From the NCBI GenBank assembly GCA_028684065.1, contig JAQUGO010000001.1:372001-436000 (forward strand): DNA of 64,000 nucleotides, given 5' to 3'. This stretch comes from Sulfurospirillaceae bacterium (lineage in GTDB: Bacteria; Campylobacterota; Campylobacteria; Campylobacterales; Sulfurospirillaceae). This document shows, piece by piece, positions 8,972-18,469 of the stretch (position 1 is the stretch's first letter; the number at the start of each line of letters is the position of its first letter). The notes below the pieces were generated by a model. It did not search any database and had not been told where the DNA came from. It worked only from the letters and a program-made list of their open reading frames with translations. A program made the position numbers and the translations under genes.

Positions 8972-10165
8972 CTATTTTTTTAAAATGTAATTCTCAACAA
9001 CCCACTCCGAAAAAGGCATGGAAGAGGTAAATGCAGGGGAAACGGCATTAAGAACATGCACACTTTTTGCATCACCTTCTACGACAAAGTCTTGTACTAA
9101 TTCGAGTGTTTTAGTATTGAGCAGTTGAGCTCTAATACCAGGTGTACTCCAACTATCAAATCCACGATGATCTATTGGGTGTGTCAATCCTTTTGCAAGA
9201 CCTAAAAGATGCTTTTTACAATACTTTTTGACTTCACTAAACGCTAAAGAACGAAAGCCAAACGCATTGGTTAAAAAGAGTTTTGCCTCATAAAATAAGA
9301 TTTGCACCATCTCGCCAAATTTAAAGTTGTCAAATCCCTTATAATTTTCTCTCCAAAAAGCGGGGATGGCAGTTGGTCCAATTTTACTTTCATTTTTAAC
9401 TGTAAATGTATAATGCACCCCTAAAAAAGGGTTGGCAAGATTGGGAACAGGATAGACATTGGTTGTAAGTCCACATTGATTGGTTTTATCTTTAAGGTAA
9501 ATACCCTTAAAAGGAATAATGACAAAATCTTGTGCAAAGCCAAAATCTTGCGCAATTTTATCAGCATAAAGACCTGCACAATTAATCAGTTTCTTACATG
9601 TAATCAAACCTTGTGATGTCAATACGCTTTCTTCATCAACTCGTTTGAGATAGGCAGTATTGGTTAGAACATTCACACCCATTTCGATAATAAACTTTTT
9701 GAACTCTTTCGTCACTTGACTAGGGTCAACCGTTGCCGTTGTTGGTGAAAAAAGAGCTTTTTGATAGGTTTTAATAAGAGGATAATGTTCAGATAATTTC
9801 TCTTCACTTATCCATGAGGTCTCCACACCATTGATGTCACCTCTTCTCTTGAGCTCTTCCAGTCCTTCTAACTCTTTATCATTTTGAGCTACAACGACTT
9901 TGGCACACGGATTGATTTGTAAACCTCTCTCTTTACAAAACGCTTTTAGGCGTGCATTGCCCTCTTTGGTAAACTTCGCTTTTAAAGAGTTAGCCGTATA
10001 ATAAAAACCGGCATGTAAAACGCCACTATTGCGCCCACTACTATGCTGAGCGACGTCAGGTTCTTTTTCAATTAAAGTAATTTTGGATTCAGGCTCTTGT
10101 ATTTTCAAAGCTCTTGCAATGTTTAACCCTATAATCCCGCCACCGATAATAAGATAATCCACCAT
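8972..10165 (-). CDS. lhgO: L-2-hydroxyglutarate oxidase (LhgO-like FAD enzyme)
   Basis: 397 residues of the DAO/glycerol-3-phosphate-dehydrogenase flavoprotein fold. The N-terminal dinucleotide-binding motif is DYLIIGGGIIGLNIARAL (GxGxxG), and EKEPDVAQHSSGRNSGVLHAGFYY is the signature typical of LhgO/YgaF. A C-terminal FAD contact lies in the WSTPGIRAQL and VEGDAKSVHVLNAVSPAFTSS region. The family oxidises L-2-hydroxyglutarate to 2-oxoglutarate, passing electrons to the quinone pool. Its ATG lies one base after the stop of the LUD gene, so the two form an operon. A related 2-hydroxyacid substrate is possible given the LUD partner. Confidence 0.85.
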   Translation of the reverse strand: MVDYLIIGGGIIGLNIARALKIQEPESKITLIEKEPDVAQHSSGRNSGVLHAGFYYTANSLKAKFTKEGNARLKAFCKERGLQINPCAKVVVAQNDKELEGLEELKRRGDINGVETSWISEEKLSEHYPLIKTYQKALFSPTTATVDPSQVTKEFKKFIIEMGVNVLTNTAYLKRVDEESVLTSQGLITCKKLINCAGLYADKIAQDFGFAQDFVIIPFKGIYLKDKTNQCGLTTNVYPVPNLANPFLGVHYTFTVKNESKIGPTAIPAFWRENYKGFDNFKFGEMVQILFYEAKLFLTNAFGFRSLAFSEVKKYCKKHLLGLAKGLTHPIDHRGFDSWSTPGIRAQLLNTKTLELVQDFVVEGDAKSVHVLNAVSPAFTSSMPFSEWVVENYILKK

Positions 10166-10166
10166 C

Positions 10167-10763
10167 TTAAAATCCTAAATCTTCATCCACTACAACAATC
10201 GTTGTACGCCCTTCCACATCCGCATCAATATAGGCAAATTTATTACCAATGTTATTCATATTATGGCGTGGCTCTTTTCCCATTGCAATGGCTGTATTAT
10301 TCATTCGTTCAATATTTTTAGGACTAGCAACATCATGAATACGTTTAAAACCAGCCGCCACGTCATCAACAATTTTATTTTTACCCGTAATAATTAAGAC
10401 TTTTTTAGGGCCAAAAATTTGTGCAGCAACGCGATTACCACTGCCATCGGCATTAACGATTTCACCGTTTTTTGTCAATGCATTTGTACCACAAATATAC
10501 AAATCAGCAAGCATTCCTTGACGTCTTCGATTTGTATTTTCCTCCATACTAATACCTTTTTCGTATTGATTAAAAAGAGTAATATCTTTTAATGACGTTA
10601 CATAATCAAGTAATCCAATTTGTGCAACTGTCGTTGAACCACCCATGCCTATACTCATGCCAGGTTTGATAAAACTCATCGCAACACTCAGTGCTTCTTC
10701 TTTGTTAGAGACAAAAATCAACTCAAAACCATGTTTTTTGAAGGCTTGTTTTAACGCTTCCAT
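10167..10763 (-). CDS. LUD domain protein (LutC/YkgG-like, DUF162)
   Basis: 198-residue soluble protein. Family features are visible: SIGMGGSTTVAQIGLLDYV, EENTNRRRQGMLADLYICGTNAL, and NADGSGNRVAAQIFGPKKVLIITGKNKIV. LUD proteins occur as LutC with L-lactate dehydrogenase complexes, or as stand-alone proteins of unknown chemistry with 2-hydroxyacid metabolism. It is the promoter-proximal gene of the LUD-lhgO operon, with a 203-bp region separating it from the divergent TRAP transporter genes. No iron-sulfur partners (LutA/LutB) are adjacent, so a complete lactate-utilisation complex is not encoded here. Confidence 0.8.
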   Translation of the reverse strand: MEALKQAFKKHGFELIFVSNKEEALSVAMSFIKPGMSIGMGGSTTVAQIGLLDYVTSLKDITLFNQYEKGISMEENTNRRRQGMLADLYICGTNALTKNGEIVNADGSGNRVAAQIFGPKKVLIITGKNKIVDDVAAGFKRIHDVASPKNIERMNNTAIAMGKEPRHNMNNIGNKFAYIDADVEGRTTIVVVDEDLGF

Positions 10764-10966
10764 ACGATACTGTCCTTTAGATTAATGTTAAATTTCAAAG
10801 ATTATAGCAGATTAAAACTCTGATTTTTATAAACATTCTTAAACTAACAAATGGTAAAAAAGTTACACTTTTCTTAAAATAAAATAAAAAGTGTTCATTT
10901 TTATACCAATTTGGCAACAAAAACTTTACAATGAAATATATTTATATATCAAATTAAGGAGTTTTT

Positions 10967-11986
10967 ATGCGTCTTTCTTTCATGTTAAAGACATTTTTAG
11001 CGTCATCCCTTGTTGCAGCAACCCTCATTTCTGGGGCTAATGCTGCCGATAAAGAGCAAAAATATATTATTGCTACTGCCAGTACAGGGGGAACATATTA
11101 CCCAGTCGGTGTTGGTATCGCTACAATTGCTTCACTTAAACTTGCCAAAGATCATAAAATGACCTTTTCAGCTATTTCAAGTGCAGGAAGTGGTGAGAAT
11201 ATCGACATGATGGACAAAAAAGAGGTTAATTTTGCCATTCTTCAAGGACTTTTTGGTTCAATGGCATGGCAAGGTAAAGCAAAATATAAAGATCATCCAA
11301 AAAAGAATATCCGTTCTGTTTCTATGTTGTGGCAAAATGTTGAGCATTTTACTGTTTTAAAAGATATTGCTACCACTGGTAACATTATGGATCTTAAAAA
11401 TCTTTATGGCAAAGGATTTTCCATTAGTGAAAGAAACTCGGGTAGTCGTGTATCAGCAGAAGTTATCTTTGATGCCTTAGGTATTGATTATACAAAAATG
11501 AATCTTGAGTATCTTGGCTATAACCCAAGCGCAGCAGCTCTTCAAGATGGCAAAATCAAAGGTATGAATACTCCTGCGGGTGCTCCTGCATCAGCTGTTA
11601 CTAATGTATTCGCCTCAATGGGCCCATCAAAGATTGCTGTTTTAGATTTTTCAGATGATGATTTAGCAAAAATCGTAGCACAATACCCTGCATGGAGTAA
11701 ATACGTTATCAAAGCCAATACCTACCCTGGTCAAGTCAAAGATATCAATACTATTGCACAACCCAACCTTTTAGTCGCTACTGCTGACACACCTGATGAA
11801 GTTGTCTATCTCCTAACAAAAACGATGTATGAGAATCTTCCTTTCTTAAATTCTGTTAACAAAGCAACAGCCGCTATGTCTCTTGAAAAAGCCATAGAAG
11901 GACTTCCTATGCCATTACATCCTGGTGCTGTAAAATTTTATCAAGAAAAAGGTATCAAAATTCCTGATCGCCTTTTAATGAAATAA
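10967..11986 (+). CDS. TAXI-family TRAP transporter solute-binding protein (first copy)
   Basis: 339-residue periplasmic receptor with signal peptide ending GANA before ADKEQ. The mature part opens with YIIATASTGGTYYPVGVGIA, the TAXI signature, and shows STGNMxDLKN-like, GFSISERNSGSR and LPMPLHPGAVKFYQEKG motifs. It captures a solute (family substrates include glutamate and dicarboxylates; the specific one is not visible) and delivers it to the fused permease that follows. AAGGAG lies close upstream of the ATG. A 7-bp hairpin sits in the gap to the permease gene. A second receptor/permease pair follows at once, with similar domain order but diverged sequence. Confidence 0.92.
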   Translation: MRLSFMLKTFLASSLVAATLISGANAADKEQKYIIATASTGGTYYPVGVGIATIASLKLAKDHKMTFSAISSAGSGENIDMMDKKEVNFAILQGLFGSMAWQGKAKYKDHPKKNIRSVSMLWQNVEHFTVLKDIATTGNIMDLKNLYGKGFSISERNSGSRVSAEVIFDALGIDYTKMNLEYLGYNPSAAALQDGKIKGMNTPAGAPASAVTNVFASMGPSKIAVLDFSDDDLAKIVAQYPAWSKYVIKANTYPGQVKDINTIAQPNLLVATADTPDEVVYLLTKTMYENLPFLNSVNKATAAMSLEKAIEGLPMPLHPGAVKFYQEKGIKIPDRLLMK

Positions 11987-12002
11987 CGCTTTCAAACATT
12001 AA

Positions 12003-12022
12003 GGCGGAGTTCAATCTCCGCC
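12003..12022 (+). other. Intercistronic hairpin between TAXI receptor and permease genes
   Basis: GGCGGAG pairs perfectly with CTCCGCC across a 6-nt loop and no U-tract follows, so it is unlikely to be a full terminator. Such hairpins commonly raise receptor mRNA over permease mRNA by protecting the upstream 3' end; that function is inferred. Confidence 0.6.
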
Positions 12023-12040
12023 ATACTATAAGGTAGACAC

Positions 12041-14008
12041 ATGACAATTTCTAAACAAGCTCTTAAACCCGTTCTTTTTTGGTATGCCGTATTCATTTCT
12101 CTGTTTCATGTTTGGATCAATGTTATCGGAGGAATGAGTAATTTATGGTTCAATGCTTCACATTTTTCACTTTTAGGCTCTCTTGGTTTCCTTACCTATA
12201 AAGCGTCTTCTGCATCTAAAAATGATGATGTCCATCTTCTTGATATTATCCTTTCTTTAGTAACGCTCAGTATCGCTGGATATATGATAGGTTACGAAGA
12301 GAGTTTATATGCCGTTGCTAATGGTAATATGCGTCAGTCTGATATTATATATGCCACATTGGCCATTTTATTGGCTGTTGAAATGCTCCGCCGAACAACA
12401 GGATGGATTATCCCCATATTAATTATGGTTTCTGTTAGTTATGTGACATGGATGGGTAATTATATTAGTGGTGTTTTAGCCTTTGGTGGTATGTCCTATG
12501 AGCGCTTTTCGTATCGTATGTTTTATACCGACGAAGGATTATTTGGCTCTATCGCGACTATCTCATCAACGTATGTTTTTATGTTTATTTTATTTGCTGC
12601 GTTCTTACTTAAAAGTGGAGCTGGTGATTTTATCGTTGATCTTTCTCGAGCCTTTACCAATCGCTTTCGGGGTGGTGCTGCCCAAGTGGCAGTTTTCTCT
12701 TCAGCCCTTATGGGAACGATATCTGGCTCTGCTGTTGCCAATGTTGTTTCCACGGGTTCCATTACTATTCCGATGATGAAACGCAATGGCTTTAGTGGTA
12801 TTTTTGCAGCAGCCGTTGAAACTGCGGCATCTACTGGTGGGCAAATTGTTCCCCCTATTATGGGAGCTGGAGCCTTTGTTATGGCCCAAATCACCAATAT
12901 ACCTTACACCACGATTGTTTTAGTCTCTATTTTGCCAGCGATTTTATATTATGTTTCGATTTCAGTCTATGTCCATATTTATGCTAAAGAGCATAATATC
13001 GGCTCAGATGGTGAAATTATTGCTATCTGGCCTATCATCCGCGAAGGTATGCATTTTTTCATTCCGATAGGTGTTTTAGTTGGCTTAATGGTTTATGGAT
13101 ACACCCCAACCTATGCCGCGGGATATTCTATCTTAGCCATTATTGCCGCTTCATATCTTACTAAAACTAAACGTATGAGTTTTCAACAAATTGTTGAAGC
13201 CTTTGCTATGGGGGCTCAAAATATGATAACAACCGGTGTTATGATGATTGCTGTAGGGATTATCGTTGGTGTTATCAATATCTCAGGTATAGGCGTTACT
13301 TTTTCACAACTCATTATGGAATGGTCAGCCAATCAACTCATCATTGCCATGATTCTCGTAGCCCTTGCTTCTTTGGTATTAGGTATGGGTCTTCCCGTAA
13401 CAGCTTCATATGTTGTTCTAGCCGTTCTTTCAGCCCCAGCATTAGTAGGTTTAATGGTCAGCCCAGAGATGGCTGCGCTCTTAAATGCAGGTGTGCAAAT
13501 TCCCGAAGTGACTATGTATTTTTTAGCAGCACACTTAATTATCTTTTGGCTCTCACAAGATTCTAACCTAACACCTCCTGTCTGTCTTGCCGCTTTTGCC
13601 GCAGCTGGAATTGCTGAATCTTCTCCTATGAAAACGGGCTTTATGTCATGGAAATTGGGAAAAGGGCTTTATATTATGCCATTTTTATTTGCCTATTCAC
13701 CCCTTATAACTGGTAGCTGGTACGATAGATTTGAAGTTTTTGGCTTTGCTCTTATAGGACTCATCGCTTTTGCAGCTACTGTTGAAGGATACTGGGATAG
13801 GAAACTACCTTTACTTGAGCGTGCTCTTTTTGGCATTTCATGTTACCTTTTACTCTCACGCGATAAAATGCTAGGGCTTGGAGATGATATCTTTAAAGGA
13901 GAAACACAATTAGTGCATCTTCTGGGACTTACCCTCTTTATTATTATGATGTTTTATCATAAACAAAGCACCAAAAAACATTTGCGATTAGCACAAGTAT
14001 CTTCCTAA
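12041..14008 (+). CDS. TRAP transporter fused permease, 4TM + 12TM (first copy)
   Basis: 655-residue inner-membrane protein in which the small DctQ-like part (first about 190 residues) is fused to the large DctM-like part. Conserved features include LMGTISGSAVANVVSTGSITIPMMK and ETAASTGGQIVPPIMGAGAFVMAQ in the first transport repeat and GMGLPVTASYVV plus DSNLTPPVCLAAFAAAGIA in the second. These Gly/Ser/Pro-rich hairpins form the elevator transport site, powered by Na+ or H+. Partner receptor is the TAXI protein upstream. C-terminal helices lie beyond the DctM core. A hairpin follows the stop. Confidence 0.93.
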   Translation: MTISKQALKPVLFWYAVFISLFHVWINVIGGMSNLWFNASHFSLLGSLGFLTYKASSASKNDDVHLLDIILSLVTLSIAGYMIGYEESLYAVANGNMRQSDIIYATLAILLAVEMLRRTTGWIIPILIMVSVSYVTWMGNYISGVLAFGGMSYERFSYRMFYTDEGLFGSIATISSTYVFMFILFAAFLLKSGAGDFIVDLSRAFTNRFRGGAAQVAVFSSALMGTISGSAVANVVSTGSITIPMMKRNGFSGIFAAAVETAASTGGQIVPPIMGAGAFVMAQITNIPYTTIVLVSILPAILYYVSISVYVHIYAKEHNIGSDGEIIAIWPIIREGMHFFIPIGVLVGLMVYGYTPTYAAGYSILAIIAASYLTKTKRMSFQQIVEAFAMGAQNMITTGVMMIAVGIIVGVINISGIGVTFSQLIMEWSANQLIIAMILVALASLVLGMGLPVTASYVVLAVLSAPALVGLMVSPEMAALLNAGVQIPEVTMYFLAAHLIIFWLSQDSNLTPPVCLAAFAAAGIAESSPMKTGFMSWKLGKGLYIMPFLFAYSPLITGSWYDRFEVFGFALIGLIAFAATVEGYWDRKLPLLERALFGISCYLLLSRDKMLGLGDDIFKGETQLVHLLGLTLFIIMMFYHKQSTKKHLRLAQVSS

Positions 14009-14035
14009 AGAGTGGGTTTGTATAAGCCCACTCTT
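14008..14035 (+). terminator. Terminator-like hairpin after first TRAP permease
   Basis: AAGAGTGGG pairs with CCCACTCTT over a 10-nt loop, beginning on the last base of the stop codon. The tail (CTAAAACTT) is not a clear U-run, so termination may be partial. Confidence 0.5.
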
Positions 14036-14106
14036 CTAAAACTTAACACTTCTATTGATTCTTTCTCTATTTCATAACCTTACAGCTAATTTTTAGCAAA
14101 ACATTC

Positions 14107-14112
14107 TATAAT
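14107..14112 (+). promoter_or_regulatory. Probable -10 box of second TAXI-TRAP operon
   Basis: TATAAT lies 36 bp before the start codon of the second receptor gene, with TTTAGGAG as ribosome binding site between them. No convincing -35 box is seen, which is usual for Campylobacterota promoters. Confidence 0.5.
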
Positions 14113-14147
14113 ACTAACGCCTTTTAAAATACTATTTAGGAGAAAAA

Positions 14148-15101
14148 ATGAAATCCTTACTACGCAAAACTCTCGCAACGAGTGCTGTGGCAATTTGCCT
14201 TGCTGTTCCTATGAATGCAGCTGAATTTATCAATATTTTAACCGGTGGTACCAGTGGTATCTATTACCCACTTGGCGTATCTTTATCACAAATTTATGGT
14301 AAAGCTTTACCTGATACAAAATCAACAGTTCAAGCTACCAAAGCTAGCATTGAAAACTTAAATCTTCTTCAAGCAGGACGTGGTGAAGTGGGCATTTCAT
14401 TAGGCGACTCTTTTTCTGATGCATATAAAGGTGATGTAGAGGCTGGCTTTAAAGCGCCTTTAAATAAGCTAAGAACTATTACGGCACTTTATCCAAACTA
14501 TATTCACTTTGTTGCGGCGGCAGATTCAGGCATTAAATCTTTTGCTGACATCAAAGGTAAACGTATCTCTGTGGGCGCTCCAAAATCTGGCACACAACTC
14601 AATTCTAGTAAAATTCTTGCCGCTGCAGGCATTAAATATGAAGATTTTTCAAAAGTTGAATACCTCTCTTATGCAGAATCTGTTGAGCTTATGAAAAATA
14701 GACAACTTGACGTTACACTACTTTCTTCAGGTGCAGGCGTTGCAGCACTTCGTGACTTAGCAACATCTCAAAAAGTAGTTTTTTTAGACATCCCAGCTGA
14801 AATTGTTCAAAAAATTAATGACCCAGCGTACCAAGAAGGCGTTATTGCGGCTAATACTTATGAAGGTCAAACAACCGATGTTCATACTATTGCTGTTCAA
14901 AACTTCTTAGTGACTCGTGCAGGCGTACCAAAAGAGACCGTTTATAAAATGACTAAATCAATGTTTGAAAACCTTGACCAAATGGTCGCTGCACATGCTG
15001 CTGCTAAAAAAATCTCTTTACAAAATGCTATCAAAAGCTTACCTGCCCCACTTCATCCTGGTGCAGAACAATACTATAAAGAAGTCGGACTTATCAAATA
15101 A
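14148..15101 (+). CDS. TAXI-family TRAP transporter solute-binding protein (second copy)
   Basis: 317 residues with signal peptide ending MNAA before EFINILTGGTSGIYYPLGVSLSQIY, the TAXI signature. GKRISVGAPKSGTQLNSSKIL and LPAPLHPGAEQYYKEVG correspond to conserved family positions. It is clearly related to the receptor encoded 3 kb upstream but diverged along its length, so a different substrate is likely. It has its own -10 box and Shine-Dalgarno and is followed by its own fused permease and a DUF1850 gene, making a complete TAXI-TRAP operon. Confidence 0.92.
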   Translation: MKSLLRKTLATSAVAICLAVPMNAAEFINILTGGTSGIYYPLGVSLSQIYGKALPDTKSTVQATKASIENLNLLQAGRGEVGISLGDSFSDAYKGDVEAGFKAPLNKLRTITALYPNYIHFVAAADSGIKSFADIKGKRISVGAPKSGTQLNSSKILAAAGIKYEDFSKVEYLSYAESVELMKNRQLDVTLLSSGAGVAALRDLATSQKVVFLDIPAEIVQKINDPAYQEGVIAANTYEGQTTDVHTIAVQNFLVTRAGVPKETVYKMTKSMFENLDQMVAAHAAAKKISLQNAIKSLPAPLHPGAEQYYKEVGLIK

Positions 15102-15108
15102 AAACTTT

Positions 15109-15143
15109 AAGGTATCTATAGCAGTAAAATGCATAGGTACCTT
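15109..15143 (+). other. Intercistronic hairpin between second TAXI receptor and permease genes
   Basis: AAGGTA...TACCTT forms the outer stem, with CTA/TAG and GCA/TGC pairs inside and a short loop. It parallels the hairpin at the same place in the first TRAP operon, though the sequence is unrelated, suggesting a shared mRNA-processing role. Confidence 0.55.
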
Positions 15144-15174
15144 TGTGCATCTTATATTAGCAAAGGAATAACAT

Positions 15175-17235
15175 ATGGCTGATATCGCCATTGATGAATC
15201 TCTCGAAGTATCTGAATTCGAAGAACATGGACACCAACGTCTTTTAATGGGATGGGCTGCACGTCTTGCAATGTTTTCAGCTCTCTCATTTTCCGCTTAC
15301 CAACTTTATGTAGCAGCATTTCAACCCTTTTCAAGCCTTACAATGCGTGCTTTACATGTAAGCTTTTTACTTTTACTGATTTTTATGTTTTATCCAGCAA
15401 CCAAAAAAGGTCACACGAGTACCATTCCTTGGTATGATCTTCTTTTATCTTTTGGTGGCTTTGCCCTTGGCTTTTACCATATGATTTTTGAAGCTGACTT
15501 AATTGAACGATCGGGTGATCCAACAACAGCCGATCTTGTCGTAGCGACGTTAGTGACTATCCTTGTTTTTGAAGCAGCTCGTCGTGTCGTGGGATGGGCT
15601 TTGACACTTGTGTGTCTTACATTCCTCGCTTATGGTTTTTTTGGGCAATATCTCCCCGGTGACCTAGCACACCGTGGCTTTGGCTTTGATCAGATTGTTG
15701 ATCAACTTTATCTTGGAAGTGATGGTATCCTAGGAACTCCTATTCTAGTTTCCGCGACGTATATCTTTTTGTTTATTTTATTTGGAACATTTTTAGAACA
15801 TGCGGGTATGATTCGCCTTTTTAATGCGCTTGCTCTTGGCTTAGTCGGTCGAGCACAAGGTGGCCCTGCCAAAGTTGCTGTTATCTCCTCAGGTCTAATG
15901 GGAACGATTTCAGGTTCAGGTGTTGCCAATGTTCTCACCGTTGGGCAATTTACCATTCCTTTGATGAAAAAATTTGGCTACACTTCTGTTTTTGCAGGGG
16001 CTGTTGAAGCAACATCTTCTATGGGTGGTCAAATTATGCCCCCTGTTATGGGCGCCGTTGCCTTTATCATGGCGGAAACACTTAATGTGCCCTATGCAGA
16101 CATCGTTAAAGCAGCTGTTATCCCTGCAACACTTTATTATGCTACAGCTTTTTGGATGGTTCATCTTGAAGCAGGACGTCTTAAACTGATGGGAGTCCCC
16201 GAAGATGAATGCCCCAATGTATGGCTTTCACTTAAAGAAAACTGGTATCTTGCTTTACCCTTAGTTGTTCTTGTGTATATGCTTTTTCACGGCTTTACTC
16301 CAATGTTTGCGGGAATGATGGGTCTAACTCTTACATCGATGCTTATCTTAGGAACTGCTATTGCTGCACGCATCTCAGCAACGGCTTTTCGTTATACGTT
16401 TTGGTTTGCATTGGGTCTCTCCGCAGCTTCTTTTTCGGAGTGGGGTATCAAGCCCGTCATTGCAGTCATTGCGCTACTTGTATTTGCAAATTTCTTTGTT
16501 AAAGGCGGAGATGTTACACTGAGCACTATGAAAACGGCTATGATCAATGGGGCAAAACAAGCCTTAGGTGTTGGTATTGCTTGTGCGATTGTCGGTGTTA
16601 TTGTCGGTGTTTTAACGCTGACTGGTGCGGCATCAAGTTTTGCAGGATTTATCCTTGAAATTGGGCAAACAAGCCTTTTCTTATCGCTCTTTTTAACCAT
16701 GATAGCATGCCTTCTTTTAGGCATGGGAATTCCAACGATTCCTAATTATATCATTACAAGTTCTATTGCAGCTCCTGCACTTCTTAAACTTGGTGTACCC
16801 TTGATTGTCAGCCATATGTTTGTCTTTTATTTTGGTATTATGGCAGACCTTACACCACCTGTTGCCCTCGCTGCTTTTGCGGCTGCATCTATTGCAAAAG
16901 CACCTGCAATGAAAATAGGATTTAAAGCAACACAAATTGCGATTGCTGGTTTTATTGTTCCGTTTATGGCGGTTTATGACCCTGCGCTTATGCTTCAAGG
17001 CGACCCAACATTTTTAGCCGTGGTTTACATTGTTTTTAAAGCGTTACTTGCTATTTTCCTTTGGGGCGGAGCTGCTATAGGGTATTTATGGGCACCTCTT
17101 TCTACACTTCAAAGAGGACTTGGTATTATCTCTGCTATTGCTCTTGTTGCGGCTTTACCAATCAGTGATGAGATAGGATTTACACTTTCTTTGACTTTCA
17201 TTATTTGGGTATGGTTGACTAGTCGTAAAAAATGA
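15175..17235 (+). CDS. TRAP transporter fused permease, 4TM + 12TM (second copy)
   Basis: 686-residue inner-membrane protein. The transport repeats show GLMGTISGSGVANVLTVGQFTIPLMKK-type and ATSSMGGQIMPPVMGAVAFIMAE-type hairpins, then GMGIPTIPNYIIT and DLTPPVALAAFAAASIA in the second half. The N-terminal 180 residues hold the DctQ-like part and a hydrophilic leader rich in acidic residues. It overlaps the DUF1850 gene by ATGA, so the two are co-translated. The AAAGGA ribosome binding site is 6 nt upstream. The pairing of TAXI receptor, fused permease and DUF1850 is the standard TAXI-TRAP arrangement. Confidence 0.93.
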   Translation: MADIAIDESLEVSEFEEHGHQRLLMGWAARLAMFSALSFSAYQLYVAAFQPFSSLTMRALHVSFLLLLIFMFYPATKKGHTSTIPWYDLLLSFGGFALGFYHMIFEADLIERSGDPTTADLVVATLVTILVFEAARRVVGWALTLVCLTFLAYGFFGQYLPGDLAHRGFGFDQIVDQLYLGSDGILGTPILVSATYIFLFILFGTFLEHAGMIRLFNALALGLVGRAQGGPAKVAVISSGLMGTISGSGVANVLTVGQFTIPLMKKFGYTSVFAGAVEATSSMGGQIMPPVMGAVAFIMAETLNVPYADIVKAAVIPATLYYATAFWMVHLEAGRLKLMGVPEDECPNVWLSLKENWYLALPLVVLVYMLFHGFTPMFAGMMGLTLTSMLILGTAIAARISATAFRYTFWFALGLSAASFSEWGIKPVIAVIALLVFANFFVKGGDVTLSTMKTAMINGAKQALGVGIACAIVGVIVGVLTLTGAASSFAGFILEIGQTSLFLSLFLTMIACLLLGMGIPTIPNYIITSSIAAPALLKLGVPLIVSHMFVFYFGIMADLTPPVALAAFAAASIAKAPAMKIGFKATQIAIAGFIVPFMAVYDPALMLQGDPTFLAVVYIVFKALLAIFLWGGAAIGYLWAPLSTLQRGLGIISAIALVAALPISDEIGFTLSLTFIIWVWLTSRKK

Positions 17236-17609
17236 TAAGCTTATGTCTTACAGCTGGCGCGCTTAGCGCCACTCTTCATATCCAAGCCTTTACTCTGGCT
17301 TGGATGCATTCTGTTGAAAAAATTCGTTGGGAAGAAGACTGGCGAATTGAAGGTAAAAATTTACATATCGTAGAAGCAAGAGTTAAAGGTAGCGGAGCGG
17401 GTATGGAACCCCCTTTAGGGTCTGTTTTATACGATGGTTATTGGCACTATACACCTAGTATTAAACCGCTCTCTAGTGTCTCATTGATGCATTCACCTTA
17501 TACCAAAGGCTATGAAATCTGCTTTGATGCTACATGTAAACCTCTTGCTGATTTTTTGCCGGGTATAGCATCAACCGATAGCATTGTTCTTCACGCATGT
17601 GAGCGCTAA
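17232..17609 (+). CDS. DUF1850 protein of TAXI-TRAP operon
   Basis: 125 residues. The first about 20 are hydrophobic (signal or anchor). The body carries the DUF1850 pattern: W-M-HSVEKIRWEEDWRIEGKNL, then a VKGSGAGMEPP core and a late stretch with two Cys (CFDATCKPL). Function is unknown. The gene sits at the end of TAXI-TRAP operons in many bacteria and is here coupled to the permease by an ATGA overlap, so an accessory role in transport or assembly is the natural inference. Confidence 0.8.
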   Translation: MISLCLTAGALSATLHIQAFTLAWMHSVEKIRWEEDWRIEGKNLHIVEARVKGSGAGMEPPLGSVLYDGYWHYTPSIKPLSSVSLMHSPYTKGYEICFDATCKPLADFLPGIASTDSIVLHACER

Positions 17610-17632
17610 GACAAACTAAACCTGAAAAACGC

Positions 17633-17638
17633 TATAAT
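17633..17638 (+). promoter_or_regulatory. -10 box of yebC
   Basis: TATAAT in GCTATAATAC lies 39 bp before the yebC ATG, with AGAAGGA as ribosome binding site. No clear -35 box. Confidence 0.55.
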
Positions 17639-17676
17639 ACACCAATTTTAGAAAACATACAGAAGGAAAAATCCCT

Positions 17677-18387
17677 ATGGGAAGAGCGTTTGAATATCGT
17701 AAAGCATCTAAACTAAAAAGATGGGGAAATATGTCTCGCGTATTTCCAAGACTTGGGCGCGTCATTATGATGGCGGCCAAAGAAGGTGGCCCAGATCCTG
17801 AATCCAATCCAAAACTAAGAGCAGCAATTCTTAATGCTAAAGCTGAAAATATGCCTAAAGACAATATTGATGCGGCCATTAAACGTGCGGCTGGTAAAGA
17901 CGCTCAAAGCCTTGCGGAAACAACCTATGAAGGCAAAGGCCCTTTTGGCTCACTCTTTTTTGTTGAATGTGCAACAGACAATAACACACGTACTGTAGCT
18001 AACATCAAAAGTGCCTTTAAGAAATCGGGTGGCGAAGTTCTCAATAACGGTTCACTCGAATTTATGTTCTCACGTAAAGCAGTCTTTGAATTTGCCAAAA
18101 CAGCTGATATGGATTTAGAAGAGTTAGAACTTGAACTTATCGATGCAGGTCTTGAAGAGATTGAAGAAGAAGATGGGATAATTCTAGTCTATGCAGACTA
18201 TACCAACTTTGGAAGCCTCTCATCAGCATTTGATAAACTTGGCATTGCACTCATTAAAGCCTCTTTGGAACGAATCGCCAATACGCCTGTTACATTCACA
18301 CCAGAACAAATGGTTGAGATTGAAAGAATCATCGAAAAAGTCGAAGACGATGAGGATGTACAAGCTGTTTATACCAATATAGGCTAA
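17677..18387 (+). CDS. yebC: YebC/PmpR/TACO1 family regulator
   Basis: 236 residues, the normal length. Starts [15 protein letters not shown] with the basic N-terminal region, continues with [40 protein letters not shown] and the YEGKGPFG motif, and ends in the acidic domain with [15 protein letters not shown]. Family members are described as DNA-binding regulators and, more recently, as factors that relieve ribosome stalling at proline stretches. The gene stands alone with its own -10 box and a strong palindromic terminator. Nothing unusual. Confidence 0.93.
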   Translation: MGRAFEYRKASKLKRWGNMSRVFPRLGRVIMMAAKEGGPDPESNPKLRAAILNAKAENMPKDNIDAAIKRAAGKDAQSLAETTYEGKGPFGSLFFVECATDNNTRTVANIKSAFKKSGGEVLNNGSLEFMFSRKAVFEFAKTADMDLEELELELIDAGLEEIEEEDGIILVYADYTNFGSLSSAFDKLGIALIKASLERIANTPVTFTPEQMVEIERIIEKVEDDEDVQAVYTNIG

Positions 18388-18392
18388 TCTTT

Positions 18393-18418
18393 AGGGCTTT
18401 ACATGTAAAGCCCTTTTA
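18393..18418 (+). terminator. Terminator of yebC built on the recurrent palindrome
   Basis: A perfect palindrome with arms AGGGCTTTACA/TGTAAAGCCCT is followed by TTTT (T18414 is shared). The CTTTACATGTAAAG core here doubles as a rho-independent terminator stem. Confidence 0.8.
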
Positions 18419-18469
18419 CTCTAGTTTCATCATACCCATAGGTATTTTTCTTTCTTTACGTGTACAACA

